Below, piece after piece: positions 47,521 through 59,401 of a DNA stretch of 64,000 nt. The position numbers and the translations under genes were made by a program. How positions within the stretch are numbered: the first letter of the stretch is position 1; the number at the start of each line of letters is the position of its first letter. Origin of the DNA: Brachionus manjavacas (Eukaryota > Rotifera > Eurotatoria > Ploima > Brachionidae); contig JAHQIY010000005.1 of the NCBI GenBank assembly GCA_019054805.1, forward strand, positions 4,261,501 to 4,325,500, in the 5' to 3' direction. A model generated the notes under the pieces. It worked only from the letters and a program-made list of their open reading frames with translations. It had not been told where the DNA came from and did not search any database.

Positions 47521-47528
47521 TATAAATA
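47521..47528 (+). promoter_or_regulatory. candidate TATA box of FoxB
   Basis: TATAAATA lies 57 bases before the FoxB start codon, a spacing that would leave a 5' UTR of about 25 bases. The region is AT-rich, so this is suggestive only. Confidence 0.35.
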
Positions 47529-47577
47529 CTTTTGAGAGTGATTTTTATTTATGTAGATTTTAGAATAAAATTTAAAA

Positions 47578-50500
47578 ATGCCGCGACCCGGTAAAGCAAC
47601 TTATGGTGACGAAAAGCCGCCTTACTCATACATTGCACTAACAGCCATGGCAATTCAGGCATCAAATGAAAAAATGCTTCCATTATCAGACATTTACAAG
47701 TTCATAATGGACAAATTTCCCTACTACAGAAAAAACACTCAAAAATGGCAAAACTCACTGCGACACAACTTGTCATTCAACGATTGCTTTATAAAAATTC
47801 CCAGAAGACAGGACCGTCCAGGCAAAGGAAGCTACTGGGCCCTACATCCAAGGTACTTTATTTAACCAATTAGAACTTTTAGCTTTAATCAATCAATCAG
47901 TCGATCGATTAATCGATAAGTTTTTTCCATAAATTTCGATTGGCTTATTCTCTTAATTCCCACCTAACTAATTAATCATTGTTTTTCGATTGAATTGAAT
48001 TGTCAACATTTTTGTTATCGATCCAAAATTAGTAAGCGGTTTATATCAAATATTTGATAAGTATGAATAGGAAATTGATTTCACTAGGTACTTAATGCCG
48101 AAATTGAGCTATTTTAATTCGACATTAATGCGCTTTGCATGACAAAATATTTTTCTGATAGATGAGAATTAATTTTAGATTTGCTAAGACAATTTTTTGA
48201 TTAAATTATTATTTAATTAAATGTAAAAAAATAATTTTTTAATTAAACTTGTCTCAGTTTTTGAATAGACACAAAATTTAAATTAATTAATTTTTTCTTT
48301 TTTTTCACTCTAAAACAGGTTGTCTAGTTTGTATTAGATTTTTATTTATGAATTGAGACACTTTGAAACCGAACTTAACCCTTTCTTTCAGTCAAATGTC
48401 AAAATTAGAATTCTTTAAAGCAAAAAATTAAAGACTTAATTCAAAACTTACTCAGAGTTTAAATAATTTTTTTAAAATATTTTAAAAGAAGTTTTTTTTC
48501 TATTTTAAAGAACGCATACATAGTGAGTTTTTTGCTTATTGTTTATTTTTTTCAATATTAATTGAAAAATTAATGAAAAAATAGTAAATAATAAAATAAA
48601 GATTTAATTTAATTATAGGTAATTTTTTGTAAAATTTGAGGTAGCATAAAAAAATATTAAAATTAAAAATTACTAAATAAATACTCTCTTTCAGACCCTT
48701 TCAATATTAGACACTTAAATTGCATTTAATTTTCTTTTATTCAAATTGATAGTTTTTAAGATTTGATAACATTTTGAGTTTATATTTTGGAATGTTTTTT
48801 TGGGTTTTGCACGCCTACGATTTTCCTTCAAAATCTTTTTCTAATTAAATTTTTAACAATGTTGGTTGAGTATATAGAGAAGTGCTTCGAGCCCAAAAAT
48901 TAATTCGAATGAAGCTACAGGCCATTAATTTTAGGTTATGTGATTGAATAAAAGTCTTATAATTTTGTTCATATTTGTTAATAAATCTTTTTCATTTTCT
49001 ATGAATTATCTACTTTTTAATGAATTAAAAAGTTTAATTACTGTCTCCAAATTGTATAAATTTTAAAAAATCTCATTTCAAAAATATAGTCGCATTAGAA
49101 TCTTTTTATCAAAGTTTTTTAAACATTTTATTCTTTTAGGATTTAATTTTTTTATAAATGGATTAAGCTTAAATGAGTGTTTATTATGAGTGTTAAATCA
49201 CAAAATTTCAAGTTTGAATGTTTATCACTAAAAGTTTTTTCAGATAGTTTGTTAATTTAATCCATTTTTTTAAATTATTTTAATGTAATTATTTCTTTAT
49301 TTATTATTATCTTTATAATTCTATCTAAAAAAATCGTTTCATGTTCAATTCAATTAAAAATATTTTAAATAAAATTACATAATCATTCATAGATTGATAA
49401 TCTGAAATGGAATTTTTAATTTCATTTTTACATTTTTCATATAAGCTCTATTATTTAGATGTAAAAAATTAACAGTTCTTTTCAGATTATTAAATTAGAA
49501 AAATAAAATAAGGTTTATAAAATTGAATTAGAAAAATTTGTTTATAAAGATAAAAACTAATCAAATTATTTTCAAATTATTTTTTCTTATTATTAATCAA
49601 TTAGAATACTAATAATAAAAGAAATTCTTTTTACACCTAATTCATTCACTTAATATTTTTGTTTATAACTTTAAAAATAACACGACTGGATCAGTATATA
49701 GAATTAGAGTATCTTATTAAAAATAAACAATAATTTGATCTGTCAAAATTTGTATAAACAAGTTCTTATGTTTATCATAACAAAATTAGTTTATAAAAAT
49801 GCGAATTTGAATTAAAAATTTTAAGACGAAAAGAATTTTTTTTTATTTATAATAATATAAAAATTAAAATTTTTTTTTATAATCAGTGTCAAAAAAACCC
49901 TTGGTACATTTTTTTTATCCAAATTTTTTTAGATAAAATACAATAAAAAAATCAATTAATCGAAATATTAAATTTCCTCAAATGCACAAGATACTAAAAT
50001 GTATTTTTAATACGGAATTTCACAAAAACTATAAAAGCTCTTGTCACTTATCATATTTTTTATTGTAGGTTGTATGAGGCCTCGCTTCGGAACAACCTTG
50101 AGAGATCATTTCTCTAAAATTATCTATCTATCTATCCATATTTTTTATTGAATTAAATTAATTCGAAAATATACATATGTATATTTTTCATTTTAGTGAC
50201 AATATAAGTGACAGTTTATAATATATCATAAAACTTTTTGTTTGCAATGATTTTTTTGGATTAGTAAATTTTGACAATGATTTAAATTCCATTAAAAATG
50301 CAAAATTAATATTAAACTTAATTAAATAAGTAAATACCAAAATTCTCTAAATAAAATTTTATTTCTTTGAATTCAAACTTAAAATGTAAGAATTTGAAAT
50401 TTTTTTCTATATCTTTAAAATACCCTTAAAAGAGAAAATCATTTTTAATTTGACTCTTTTGAATCTAAAAAATTTTTTTTTTACACATGAGACGTTTTGA

Positions 50501-51669
50501 ATTAAAAAAAATATAATTTTTTTTTAATTTTCAGATGTGGTAACATGTTCGATAATGGCAGTTTGTTGAGACGAAGAAAAAGATTCAAGACATTGTGTGG
50601 CAATGTTGAAAAAAAGAAGAAATCGGATGATCAAGAAAAACACGATCAGTCGAAAAATGAGGATTTCGACGAGGACTTTGAGGATGATGAAGCCGACATT
50701 TCCATTAAAGAAAGTGAACAAGATTCGCATCAATTGCCAAGTTTGAATCATATGCTCTTGATCTCTCAGAATGCTAACAAACAAGCGAAAAATTTGGCAA
50801 TCAGTGTTTCAGATCCAACCCATTTGTTCATGAACCAGATTGGAATTTTACCTAGCACGCCAGGAACTGTGTCTTCATCGCCATCCTCGTCAAGCTCATC
50901 AATTTATTCAAATGAAAATACTAAGAAAAAACTCAACTCTTTTTCTATCGATAGCCTGATTAACAGCTCGGATGACAAACTTAAGTTAAGCAATTCGAGT
51001 ATTTCTATTCACAAGGCCAAAAATTCGAAAAAAATAAACGATAAGCAAATGAGACTTATTGTGGACGATTTAAAAAAATCAAATAGTCTCGATAAAAAGC
51101 ATTTGAATGTGTCAAATAACACTTCCAGTAGTAGGTCTAGTAGTAGATTAGAGAGCGCTAATAGCAGTCGCTGTGGCTCGCCTGAAGAGATCATAACTGG
51201 AAATATAGAGAGCGAAAATTTGACCAAGAATGGAAGTGGACAAAATAGTGCGCCAATGCTACAAGATGTATCTGCAGCTTTACGACTAAGAAATTCACTG
51301 CCTTTCATGTATCCGGGCAATGGGCTACCAGTTTTGAGTAGTAATTTTTCACTCCCTAACCCAAATGCTTTAGCTTGCTCTTCTCCGGTCATGAATGACC
51401 AGTCTTATCTAGTCTCAGCACTATCTGCCATGTCAAAAACATACCCAAGCATTGGTTTGCAACAACAGCACCTCTACCAAGCCATGGTAATGAGAGCTGC
51501 ATTCACAGGACATTCAACGGCTATGAATCAAGGCGTTCAATATAATCAAATAATGCATAGTTTGGGTCAAGCTCCGAACATGGCTAGTCAACAAAAATCC
51601 AACAATCCGAATAATGAACAAATTAGTTTTTCGAAGTTTTTGCCATTATTTTTGCCAATGCACAGCTGA
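47578..51669 (+). CDS. foxB: FoxB forkhead transcription factor, two exons
   Basis: Exons 47578-47852 and 50535-51669 join as CCA AG|A TGT, giving [20 protein letters not shown] and a 469-residue protein. The start [20 protein letters not shown] and the forkhead core ([20 protein letters not shown], then [12 protein letters not shown]) are nearly those of animal FoxB proteins. The forkhead spans about residues 11-110 and binds DNA as a winged helix. FoxB genes act in nervous-system and ectodermal patterning in other animals. Downstream are a highly acidic stretch ([11 protein letters not shown]), Ser-rich runs, and FSIDSLI at about 228-234, an eh1-like motif for Groucho/TLE corepressors that FoxB proteins usually carry. 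The odd feature is the 2.7-kb intron inside the forkhead domain. Reading through the donor would end the protein at 95 residues. Confidence 0.93.
48330..48440 (+). repeat. diverged copy of the 40.93-kb small retroposon
   Basis: AAACCGAACTTAACCCTTTC and TTTCAGTCAAATGTCAAAAT parallel GAACGGAGCTTAGCCCTTCC and TTTCAGTCCAGTGAGAAGAG at 40.97-41.02 kb, with a matching TTTTTATTTAT upstream. No target duplication was recognised. Confidence 0.5.
50068..50140 (+). repeat. probable retroposon 3' end with a (TATC)n tail
   Basis: GTTGTATGAGGCCTCGCTTC and GGAACAACCTTGAGAGATCA, GC-richer than the intron around it, run into TTATCTATCTATCTATCC. Such tetranucleotide tails are usual for CR1/RTE-like LINEs and their SINEs. 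Confidence 0.4.
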
Positions 51670-53907
51670 ACTACACTTTTTCGAAATTAAAACCAACTTA
51701 AATAATATTTGTTCATTTTAGTTCTATCCCATTGTCTATCAAGTGATTTTTTAGACATAAGCTGTATTTATTTAAATTTGTAAAATCTTTAAGTGTGATT
51801 TGTAGCAGATTTTTCAAACTACTTTATCTTGTTCTTTTTTTTTTGTATTATAATAATTGAATTGTAAATAATTTTCACAAAGTTAACATTTTTCAAAAAA
51901 AACCGAATTGACTGATTTAAAATTTTGATTTTTTTTACTAAATTCAATTTCAGATGAGTGTCAATGGTGTCTCGTTTTGATATTTTTTAATTTTATTTTT
52001 TTTGATTATAATTTAATAAAATTTAAAATTTAAAGTTTTAATTCATTAATTAAAATTATATGACCTAAAATTTAGAAAAATAAAAGAGTTGTCGAAGAGC
52101 TAAAATCGATTAATTATTTGTAAATTTATTTTATTATAAATTTGCCCAGGCATTTAATAAATATAGATTAAAAAAATTTCTTATGAAAATTCTTCAAGAA
52201 AATTTTGAAATTTTGCGATGATATCTTACCGATAGAGAGCATTAGATTATACTTAAACAAAAAAATACAGACTAGTAAACATGAATTTAAAAATGTTTAA
52301 TTTTTTTTAAATTATTTAAACTTAAAATAAATGAAAAAAAAATTAAAATCAAAAAGTCGCATTTCTATATTAAACGAAAAAATATTATAATAATAGGATA
52401 AATTATTATTAATAATATTAATAATTATAAAAATTATTTTAGATAGACTTTTTTAATTTTAAAATAACTTTAGTGTTTAAAAAACTGTGGGCTTTAATTC
52501 AAGAAAAGTAATCAAAAATAAAATCAATTATTCAACATAATATTAGAAACAATAAAATATTTGATTTTTTTTTGTTTTTTTTTTCGAATTAAATAAATTA
52601 ACATTAATAAAATCATTCGAATTTATGTATTTTATTTTGATTTTATCCAAAAAAAATATAAATTATCTTAAAAAATATAGAAATATAATTTTTTTGTTGC
52701 GGAAAAATTTCAACTCAAGAGTTTTTTGCGACCTTTAATATATTTTTATCTTTCTTCATAGCCACTTGCTATTATTAATGTCTATCTGATTGGTTTCATT
52801 ATCTTCTCTTAAAAAATCATTAAATAAAAGTTATATTCTTATTACCAAATTGTTTGTTCAAATTTCTGAAGTTTAGAGGGTTTTAATTTATATCAAGAAA
52901 TTTTCTAATTTTTAATGTTGATTTAAATTTTAAAACCTTTTTAATTTTCAGTTATTTATTTATCAACTAGGATTTATTTTTAAGGACTTAGTTTATGATC
53001 ATTGTTTTTATCCTCAAAAGTTAATAATTCAACATATTAAATAATTATTTGAAATTACTTTAAATAAGGAAGCTCATTTTTTTTCTTTATTGAAAAAAAA
53101 AAAATTGACCATGATTAAATAGAATGTGATTAAAAAATCATATTCTGATTGTGAAAAAAACATTTCGATTTTGCTTTTTTGGCAACATAAATTACCATTA
53201 ATAATCTCATCTCATATATTATTGTTAAAATAAAATAGACAATACAGAGAAAGCGTTGTTTTCTAATTTAAACAATTTCTGAAATATATTTGTATTAAAA
53301 AATTATAAAAATATAAACGGCGACTTGATTGTTTAGTGCAAATCATCAGAGGTTCCTTAGAAAATATCATCAAAAATTTTATGACGTTTCATTAGATGTC
53401 CATCATTTGATTTGCTTTTATGCGTTTTTCTATTTAAAAATAAAAACAATTCTTAATTTTATAAATAATTTTTTTATTTAGGATTTATTTTTATATACAA
53501 ATTGTGCATTTAGAATTTAGACTTGAACTTCAGAACATGCAACAAAAAATTAAATGGGAACATGAAAATTTAAATTGCTTTAGAGCTAAAAAATTAGTCT
53601 AAAAACATAAAACAAACTTATCCTTTCGTGCAAAATTAAATAGAAAATTAGAAATAATCAATAAAATTTTAAATTTGATAAAAATAAAAACAATCCAAGA
53701 GAAAAAACAAGTAACATGAACTAGAAAGCTTTTTGTCTATATATAAAAAAAGATTAGTTTCCTAGACAACTGTATATTATTATGAGGGATATTATTTCCA
53801 ATTTTATAAATTCTTTTACCTTCTAAGGTATCTTTTTAATAATTAAATATATCTATAGCTGATTCATTTGATTTGAAAAAAAATTAACTATCTTAATTTA
53901 GAAAAAA
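51670..53907. other. AT-rich intergenic region between FoxB and IFT70
   Basis: Probably the FoxB 3' UTR followed by intergenic DNA and the IFT70 promoter. No other gene or repeat family was recognised. Confidence 0.5.
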
Positions 53908-56900
53908 ATGTCTATAAGATATGATTTAAAAACCGGAGAGGCAACAAGCACAATTTATACATTGGTAATGATTAAATCTAATCTAGTCTAAAATGGTTCT
54001 AAAAATGTTCTTAAATAGATCAAAAATGGAAAATTTCGGGACGCAATTGATATTTTAAATTACCAAATACAAATAAATCAAAAGGTATAATTTAATTTAA
54101 TCAAAAAAAAGTTCTACCTGTTAACAGGATTTGAGAACTACTTGAAAAAATTTTCAACTAAAAAATATTTAAAAGTCAAGAGCAGGTTTATCGCTTCTGG
54201 CGTATTGTCATTATTCTGTCCAAGATTTTGTCAATGCGTCTGACTGCTATGAACAGTTATCGCAAATGTATCCCGAGCAAGATCAATATAAGCTTTACTT
54301 TGCTCAGTCGCTATATAAATGCGGTCTGAATACGGAAGCAATGAAAATTTGTTCCCAAATTGAAACTCCAAGTCTTCAATTTAAAGTTATTCAGCTCCAA
54401 GCGGCAATAAAATATGCCGAAGATGACATTAATGGCTGTCTGGTAAACAACTAGTTAAGCTAATAGAATTAAAATATAAATTAATTAATTTGAAGGACTA
54501 CATTGAAAAATCGCCTACAGATGATGCTTCTACGGAAATGAATAAAGCCTGCATTTTATTTAAAGAAAAAAATTATGAAAAAGCTCTTGAAAAATTTAAA
54601 AAAGCAAAAAAAATTATCGGAAATAGGGCAGATATTTCATACAACATAGCAGTATGCTATTATCAACTCAAACAGTATGATTATTCGCTGAGACACATTG
54701 CGGATATAATAGAAAAAGGAATTAAGGAAAACCCTGGTATTTGAAAACGTTCAAATTAAAAATTTAAAAATTTAATTTATTTTATTTTTAGAGCTAAGCG
54801 TTGGGATGCAAACAGATGGAATAGAGGTTGCTAGCGTTGGAAACACATTGGTACTTCATGAATCTTGTCTGGTCGAAGCTTTCAATTTGAAAGCAGCCAT
54901 TCAATTCAATCTCAAAAATAGTAAAATTTTATAATAACAAAACAAAAGTTAAGGGTTTCAACTAAAATGTGAACTCACGATCACGAAAGTTGTGATCCAT
55001 TTTTTCATGTTTTGTGAACAACTCGTTCACACAATTTCAACAATGTCATTTGGTAATCAAATCGATCTCCAAAGTTAAACCAACAATACAGTGCTGATTT
55101 TCAAAATTTTTATTGCTAACAATTGACCAAATTTACTGGAATACTGGTAATCTTACGTAAAATCAGAAAAGTGAAAAAAAGTAAATTTACCAAATTCTGT
55201 GTTAATTTACGGAAATTTTCATTAAAATATAAAGAGGTGGCAGTGTGTAATTTAAATATTTTTTTTGTTCATTTTTGATTTTATGAAAAATTAGAGAATC
55301 CCAGTACAAACTTCTCTAATTAAATGAAAAAAATAAAATTAGAGAAGTAATAGACTCAAACTCAGTCATGTTTCTTGAGTTTCTTGATATTCATGTTGTC
55401 ATAAACGTTTTTAGGTTTATGCCAGTGTCTTGGTTGCTCATTAACACCAAATCATCTGAAAAGTCTAGGCTTTCAAGCTTGTTGTTAGTCCCCACTGTAT
55501 ACCTCTCGGCCTATCAGTTGTTTTCCTCGTGACATAATCAATAAGAAATAGGAATTTAATTTAATAATAATAATAATTAAGTAGCTATAATGTGTTGACC
55601 ACATGAAATGGGGTTTTAAAATCCATTGTAATAGCTTTCTAAATTTAATCTGTCAAGCTTATTTTTAAATTCGTTTATCTCATTTAATAGGGCTACTTCT
55701 TTTGGTAGATTGTTCCGAACGCTTGATACTCTTTTTTTAAAGAAATTATGATGTTTTTGACAGTTTTAACTAGTTGTCTATCTATCTGGAATTCGTGTGT
55801 CTTGATGTGTCGATTGAAACGACTATTCATTTTTTAACAAAATTTTATTTTATTAAACCAGTTAACTTCATCAAACCCCTTAACTATTTTAAACATTTGT
55901 ATTAAATCACCTCTAGGTCTTCTGATTTCAAGTGTTGTCAAATTTAATTCTTTGCAGTCTATTTTCATAGGATATTCTCCTGAATTTCGGCACTAGCCCT
56001 GTTGCTCGTCTTTGAACAACTTCGATGGCGTTTATGTCTTTCTTCAAGTTAGGTCTGACAAAAGCTTTGTAATCCTTATTGTGAAATTTAAATGTTTTTT
56101 TGATCATTCCAAGAACATTATTTGCTTTTTTGATTGACGAGTTTATGTGAGTTGTCCACTTTAGATCTTCAGATATTGTGATAGCCAAGTCTTTCTCTTG
56201 TTTTTTTTTTTTGAAATTAGCTTATTATGTATGTGGTATTCGTTTTCAGGATTATTGTTTCTAATGTGTAGAACCTTGCACTTATCTTCATTTAGACAAA
56301 TAAGCCATTTTTTTGTCAATTTATAAATTTCGTTTAGGTCGTTTCTGGGTACGTCAGACTTTTCCACTTCATCAAGCCGGTAAGTTTGTTTGGAAGATTA
56401 CACAATCTTGACTTACTCTTGTGCACACTTTGAAGTTCTCAGATTGTCCCTTTCCAAGAATTATGATTTTTTAAAATTTCTCATTGAAGAGATCTATCAA
56501 ATTAACAATATTCTTGGTCAGATCATTACAAATACTGTTCCATTCCAGATTTTGTTCTATCATGTTTCTTAGAGCAAATTTCTATGCATCCTCTTCCTCT
56601 TCTAAATCCTGCTTGTTGTTCTCTAAGTACACCATCTAAAGCAACTCTGATTATACCCAGAGTCATACAGCAGAATGCCTTGCTTGTTTTTGCAAGCAGT
56701 GTCAAAAAAACAATAAAATTGGTTTATTTTTTTGTCAACAAAATAAATTTTGTTAGATATTCTAGTTAAAAAATAATTTATTGTCTTTCCTGAAATACTT
56801 TTTTATAATAGATAATTATCAAAAAAGTTTATTTTTAATTTCATTTCTAATTTTTAAATATTGGGCTCTAACATTTTCAAATAGGTTATAATAAACACTT

Positions 56901-58642
56901 AAACTCTTTTAAATTAATTAGATTAATTTTTAATTTTTTTTCTCACAAAAATCACTTTTTATTTTTCAATTAAAAAATGATATCATTGAAATTATGTGAA
57001 TGGAGTGTTCGTAAAACGTATGATGAATATGTAATCACTAGTATTGTGAAAAAATTTTCAAATTTTATTTGTACCCTTAATAAGCTTATAAGATTTAATT
57101 TGATTTTGTTAGATAACAATGCAAGAGAAGCATTAACAGACATGCCTCCAAGAACCGAGGCTGAACTTGATCCGATCACTTTGCACAACATTGCCGTAAT
57201 GAATATGGACGAAGAGCCATCTTCTGGCTTTGAAAAGCTACAATTTTTAATTCAGCAAAACTCGTTTCCTGTCGAAACATTTGCTAATTTGTGCTTTCTG
57301 TACGTGAAATACGGTTTTTACAGTTTAGTTGCCGATGTTCTAGCTGAAAATTCTCATTTAACATTCAAGCATCTCACACCGGTACCGTTTTGCCACATAA
57401 ATTCTTGAATAATTATTTATTTCTATCTTTTTTTTTTTTAAAAAAAAGTATGAATACGAATTTATTGAAGCTAAAATAATGCAGCAAACATCGCCTGAAG
57501 AAGCCTACAGAAAGCTAGAAGATATGGGAATCAAACAAATAGACACACTCAGAAAACTTACCAAAGAGGTTCAAGATGTCAGAAAAAGCAATAAAGAGGA
57601 CCCCATTAAAAAAGCCTTACAAGAATATGACGAAAATTTAGAAATGTAACTAGATTAAGAAAATTAAAAATTTTAATTTTTGATCTCCTAATTAATTTTT
57701 TCTAGGTATATTCCTATTCTTATGGCTCAGGCGAGTATTTATTGGAACATGCAGAATTATACAGCCATCGAAAAACTTTTCAGAAAATCCTTTGAATTTT
57801 GTAATGACCATGATGTTTGGAGGCTAAATGCTGGTCATGTTTTATTTATGCAAGAAAATACCAAATACAAAAAAGCAATTGAGTTCTATGAACCTATAGT
57901 GAAGAAAAATTATGAAAATGTTATTAATTTTAAATTTTAGATGAAATTTTTTTTTACTTTTTTACAAAAAGATTCTCAACATAAGTCCTATTGTTCTGGC
58001 TAATTTGTGTGTTACATATGTAATGTCAAGCTTAAACGAAGAAGTAAATAAATTTGCTATGTTTGACTGTTAAATTAAAAAAATTTCTTTCAACCAAAGG
58101 CTGAAGAGTTGATGAGAAAAATAGAGAGAGAGGAAGATAGAGCTCTTGTAGAAAATCCTGGCAAAAAATTTTATCATTTATGCATTGTTAATCTTGTGAT
58201 CGGGTATACTTGATAATTTTTTTAAATTTCAAGAAAATAAATCAATTTTATAGGACTCTTTATTGTGCAAAAGGAAATTATGAATTCGGAATTTCTAGAG
58301 TGATGAAAAGCTTGGAGCCTTATCAAAAAAAATTGGGAACCGACACTTGGTTCTATACTAAACGTTGTTTTTTGGCCTTGTTTGAAAACATGGCTAAACA
58401 AATAGTTATCTTAAGAGATCAACTTGCTGTAGAAATAATTCAATTTTTGACTCATTGTGAAAGTAATTTGAATTAAAAGAAATTTTAAAACATATACCGT
58501 TTGTTTTTAAGTTCATGGAAAAGATATAAAAGCTAATGTAGAAGAACCTTTAAATGATAATCCGGTTCATCCTGGAAAAAATACTATAGCTTATGAAGCT
58601 CGATATTTAAAATGGCTATTTTTTGAGATAATAGATTATTAA
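53908..58642 (+). CDS. IFT70: IFT70/TTC30 intraflagellar transport protein, 12 exons
   Basis: Exons: 53908-53964, 54019-54084, 54176-54442, 54496-54736, 54792-54920, 57113-57381, 57449-57645, 57706-57919, 57972-58043, 58100-58203, 58254-58462 and 58512-58642. All phases agree, giving 651 residues (vertebrate TTC30 is about 665). IFT70 is a TPR-repeat subunit of the IFT-B complex, which carries cargo along cilia. Matches run the whole length: SRAGLSLLAYCHYSVQDF, SVGNTLVLHESCLVEAFNLK, ADVLAENSHLTFKHLTP, SVEFCNDHDVW-like SFEFCNDHDVW, and FYHLCIVNLVIG joined to TLYCAKGNYEFGISRV. Most introns are 30-120 bp; intron 5 (2.2 kb) is enlarged by LINE debris. The second and third acceptors are weak but required by phase and similarity. 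AATAAA overlaps the stop region. Confidence 0.93.
55310..55348. repeat. small perfect inverted repeat (12-bp arms)
   Basis: ACTTCTCTAATT at 55310-55321 and AATTAGAGAAGT at 55337-55348, with a 15-bp A/T loop. A partial third copy (AATTAGAGAAT, about 55289) lies just upstream. It may be the tip of a decayed element. Confidence 0.5.
55555..56370 (-). mobile_element. LINE 3' end (CR1/Jockey-type) with (ATT)n tail, antisense in IFT70 intron 5
   Basis: On the minus strand: LTKKWLICLNEDKCKVLHI, LAITISEDLKWTTHINSS, IKKANNVLGMIKKTFKFHNK, then after a deletion VRPNLKKDINAIEVVQRRAT, GDLIQMFKIVKGFDEVNWF, and near the end FFKKRVSSVRNNLPKEVALL and NEINEFKNKLDRF. This is the typical C-terminal order of CR1/Jockey-group RT proteins. 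It ends in ATTATTATTATTA. The part between KAFVRP and NLKKDI, which usually reads LEYA-VWSP, is missing. Confidence 0.87.
56390..56700 (-). mobile_element. second LINE RT fragment, different family, abutting the first
   Basis: Minus-strand frames read RVALDGVLREQQAGFRRGRG, then in another frame FALRNMIEQNLEWNS and NLIDLFNEKF, corresponding to the REEQAGFR-GR-C, LRN-IEQ--EW and NFIDFEKAFDS blocks of RTE/BovB-like or related LINEs. Several frameshifts are present. Confidence 0.65.
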
Positions 58643-59401
58643 ATAAATTAGATTTAAAATATTTTTACTTTGATACACAACAAGTGTTTAACTTTTTATT
58701 TTTAATAAATTTTTCTGATTATCTATTATTTGTAATAATTATTTTTTAGTCTATGTTTCAAGATGTATTTATATGAATAAAAAAGACTTAGATATTCAAT
58801 GATAAAAATTAAAAAAAAATTTTAAAATCACATATATTCAGAAAGAGCATAAATTTTTCTACACTCTGGTGTATATTTTTATTTGAAAAAAGGGTTTGCC
58901 AATTTTTATTTTTGAAAATAAGACAAAAAAGCAATTATTTTCACTTGAATAATATCTTGTACCAGCGATCACTTAGAACCCCATTTTTTTATTTAAAATA
59001 AACTAAACAAAATTTTAAGCAAATCTTTTATTTTACTTTTTTTCAAATTAAAAACTTTATTTAAAAAATTAGTAAATTTAAAAGCATCAGATTTGGTCGA
59101 AAACAAAATTCCGACTTCAACTTAAAAACCTGAGAACTAAACTTTATTAAAAATATAAATTTAAAAAGATAGAAAACAAAATAAAGACAAGACTTATTAC
59201 TCCGAAAATCATATATCATATTTTTCAGCTTTCTATTAATGCAAATTTTAACCAGTGTGTTTTCAATCGGACAAAGTCTTTTTCCTCAAAAAGTATAAAA
59301 TTAACTTCAATTAAATGCTGTGCATTAAAAAATTAAATTTAAATTATTCAAAGGCAATATTTTATGAATCAAATTAAAATATTTTCAAATTTCCATAAAA
59401 G
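58643..59401. other. spacer between IFT70 and ALG9
   Basis: About 760 bp of AT-rich DNA. Both flanking genes are on the plus strand. No other feature was recognised. Confidence 0.6.

Larger units (their letters stand above)
47853..50534 (+). other. FoxB intron with retroposon scraps
   Basis: GTACTT donor and TTTTCAG acceptor. It holds a diverged copy of the 40.93-kb retroposon (about 48330-48440) and a retroposon-type tail at about 50068-50140. The rest is AT-rich. Confidence 0.8.
54921..57112 (+). other. IFT70 intron 5, enlarged by retrotransposon debris
   Basis: All other IFT70 introns are short; this one holds two LINE fragments in antisense orientation and a small inverted repeat at about 55.31-55.35 kb (ACTTCTCTAATT and its complement, 12-bp arms). 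Confidence 0.8.

Noticed and set aside
57722..57940. 72-codon ORF as a separate TPR gene
   Set aside because: It is an internal exon of IFT70 and joins its neighbours in phase.
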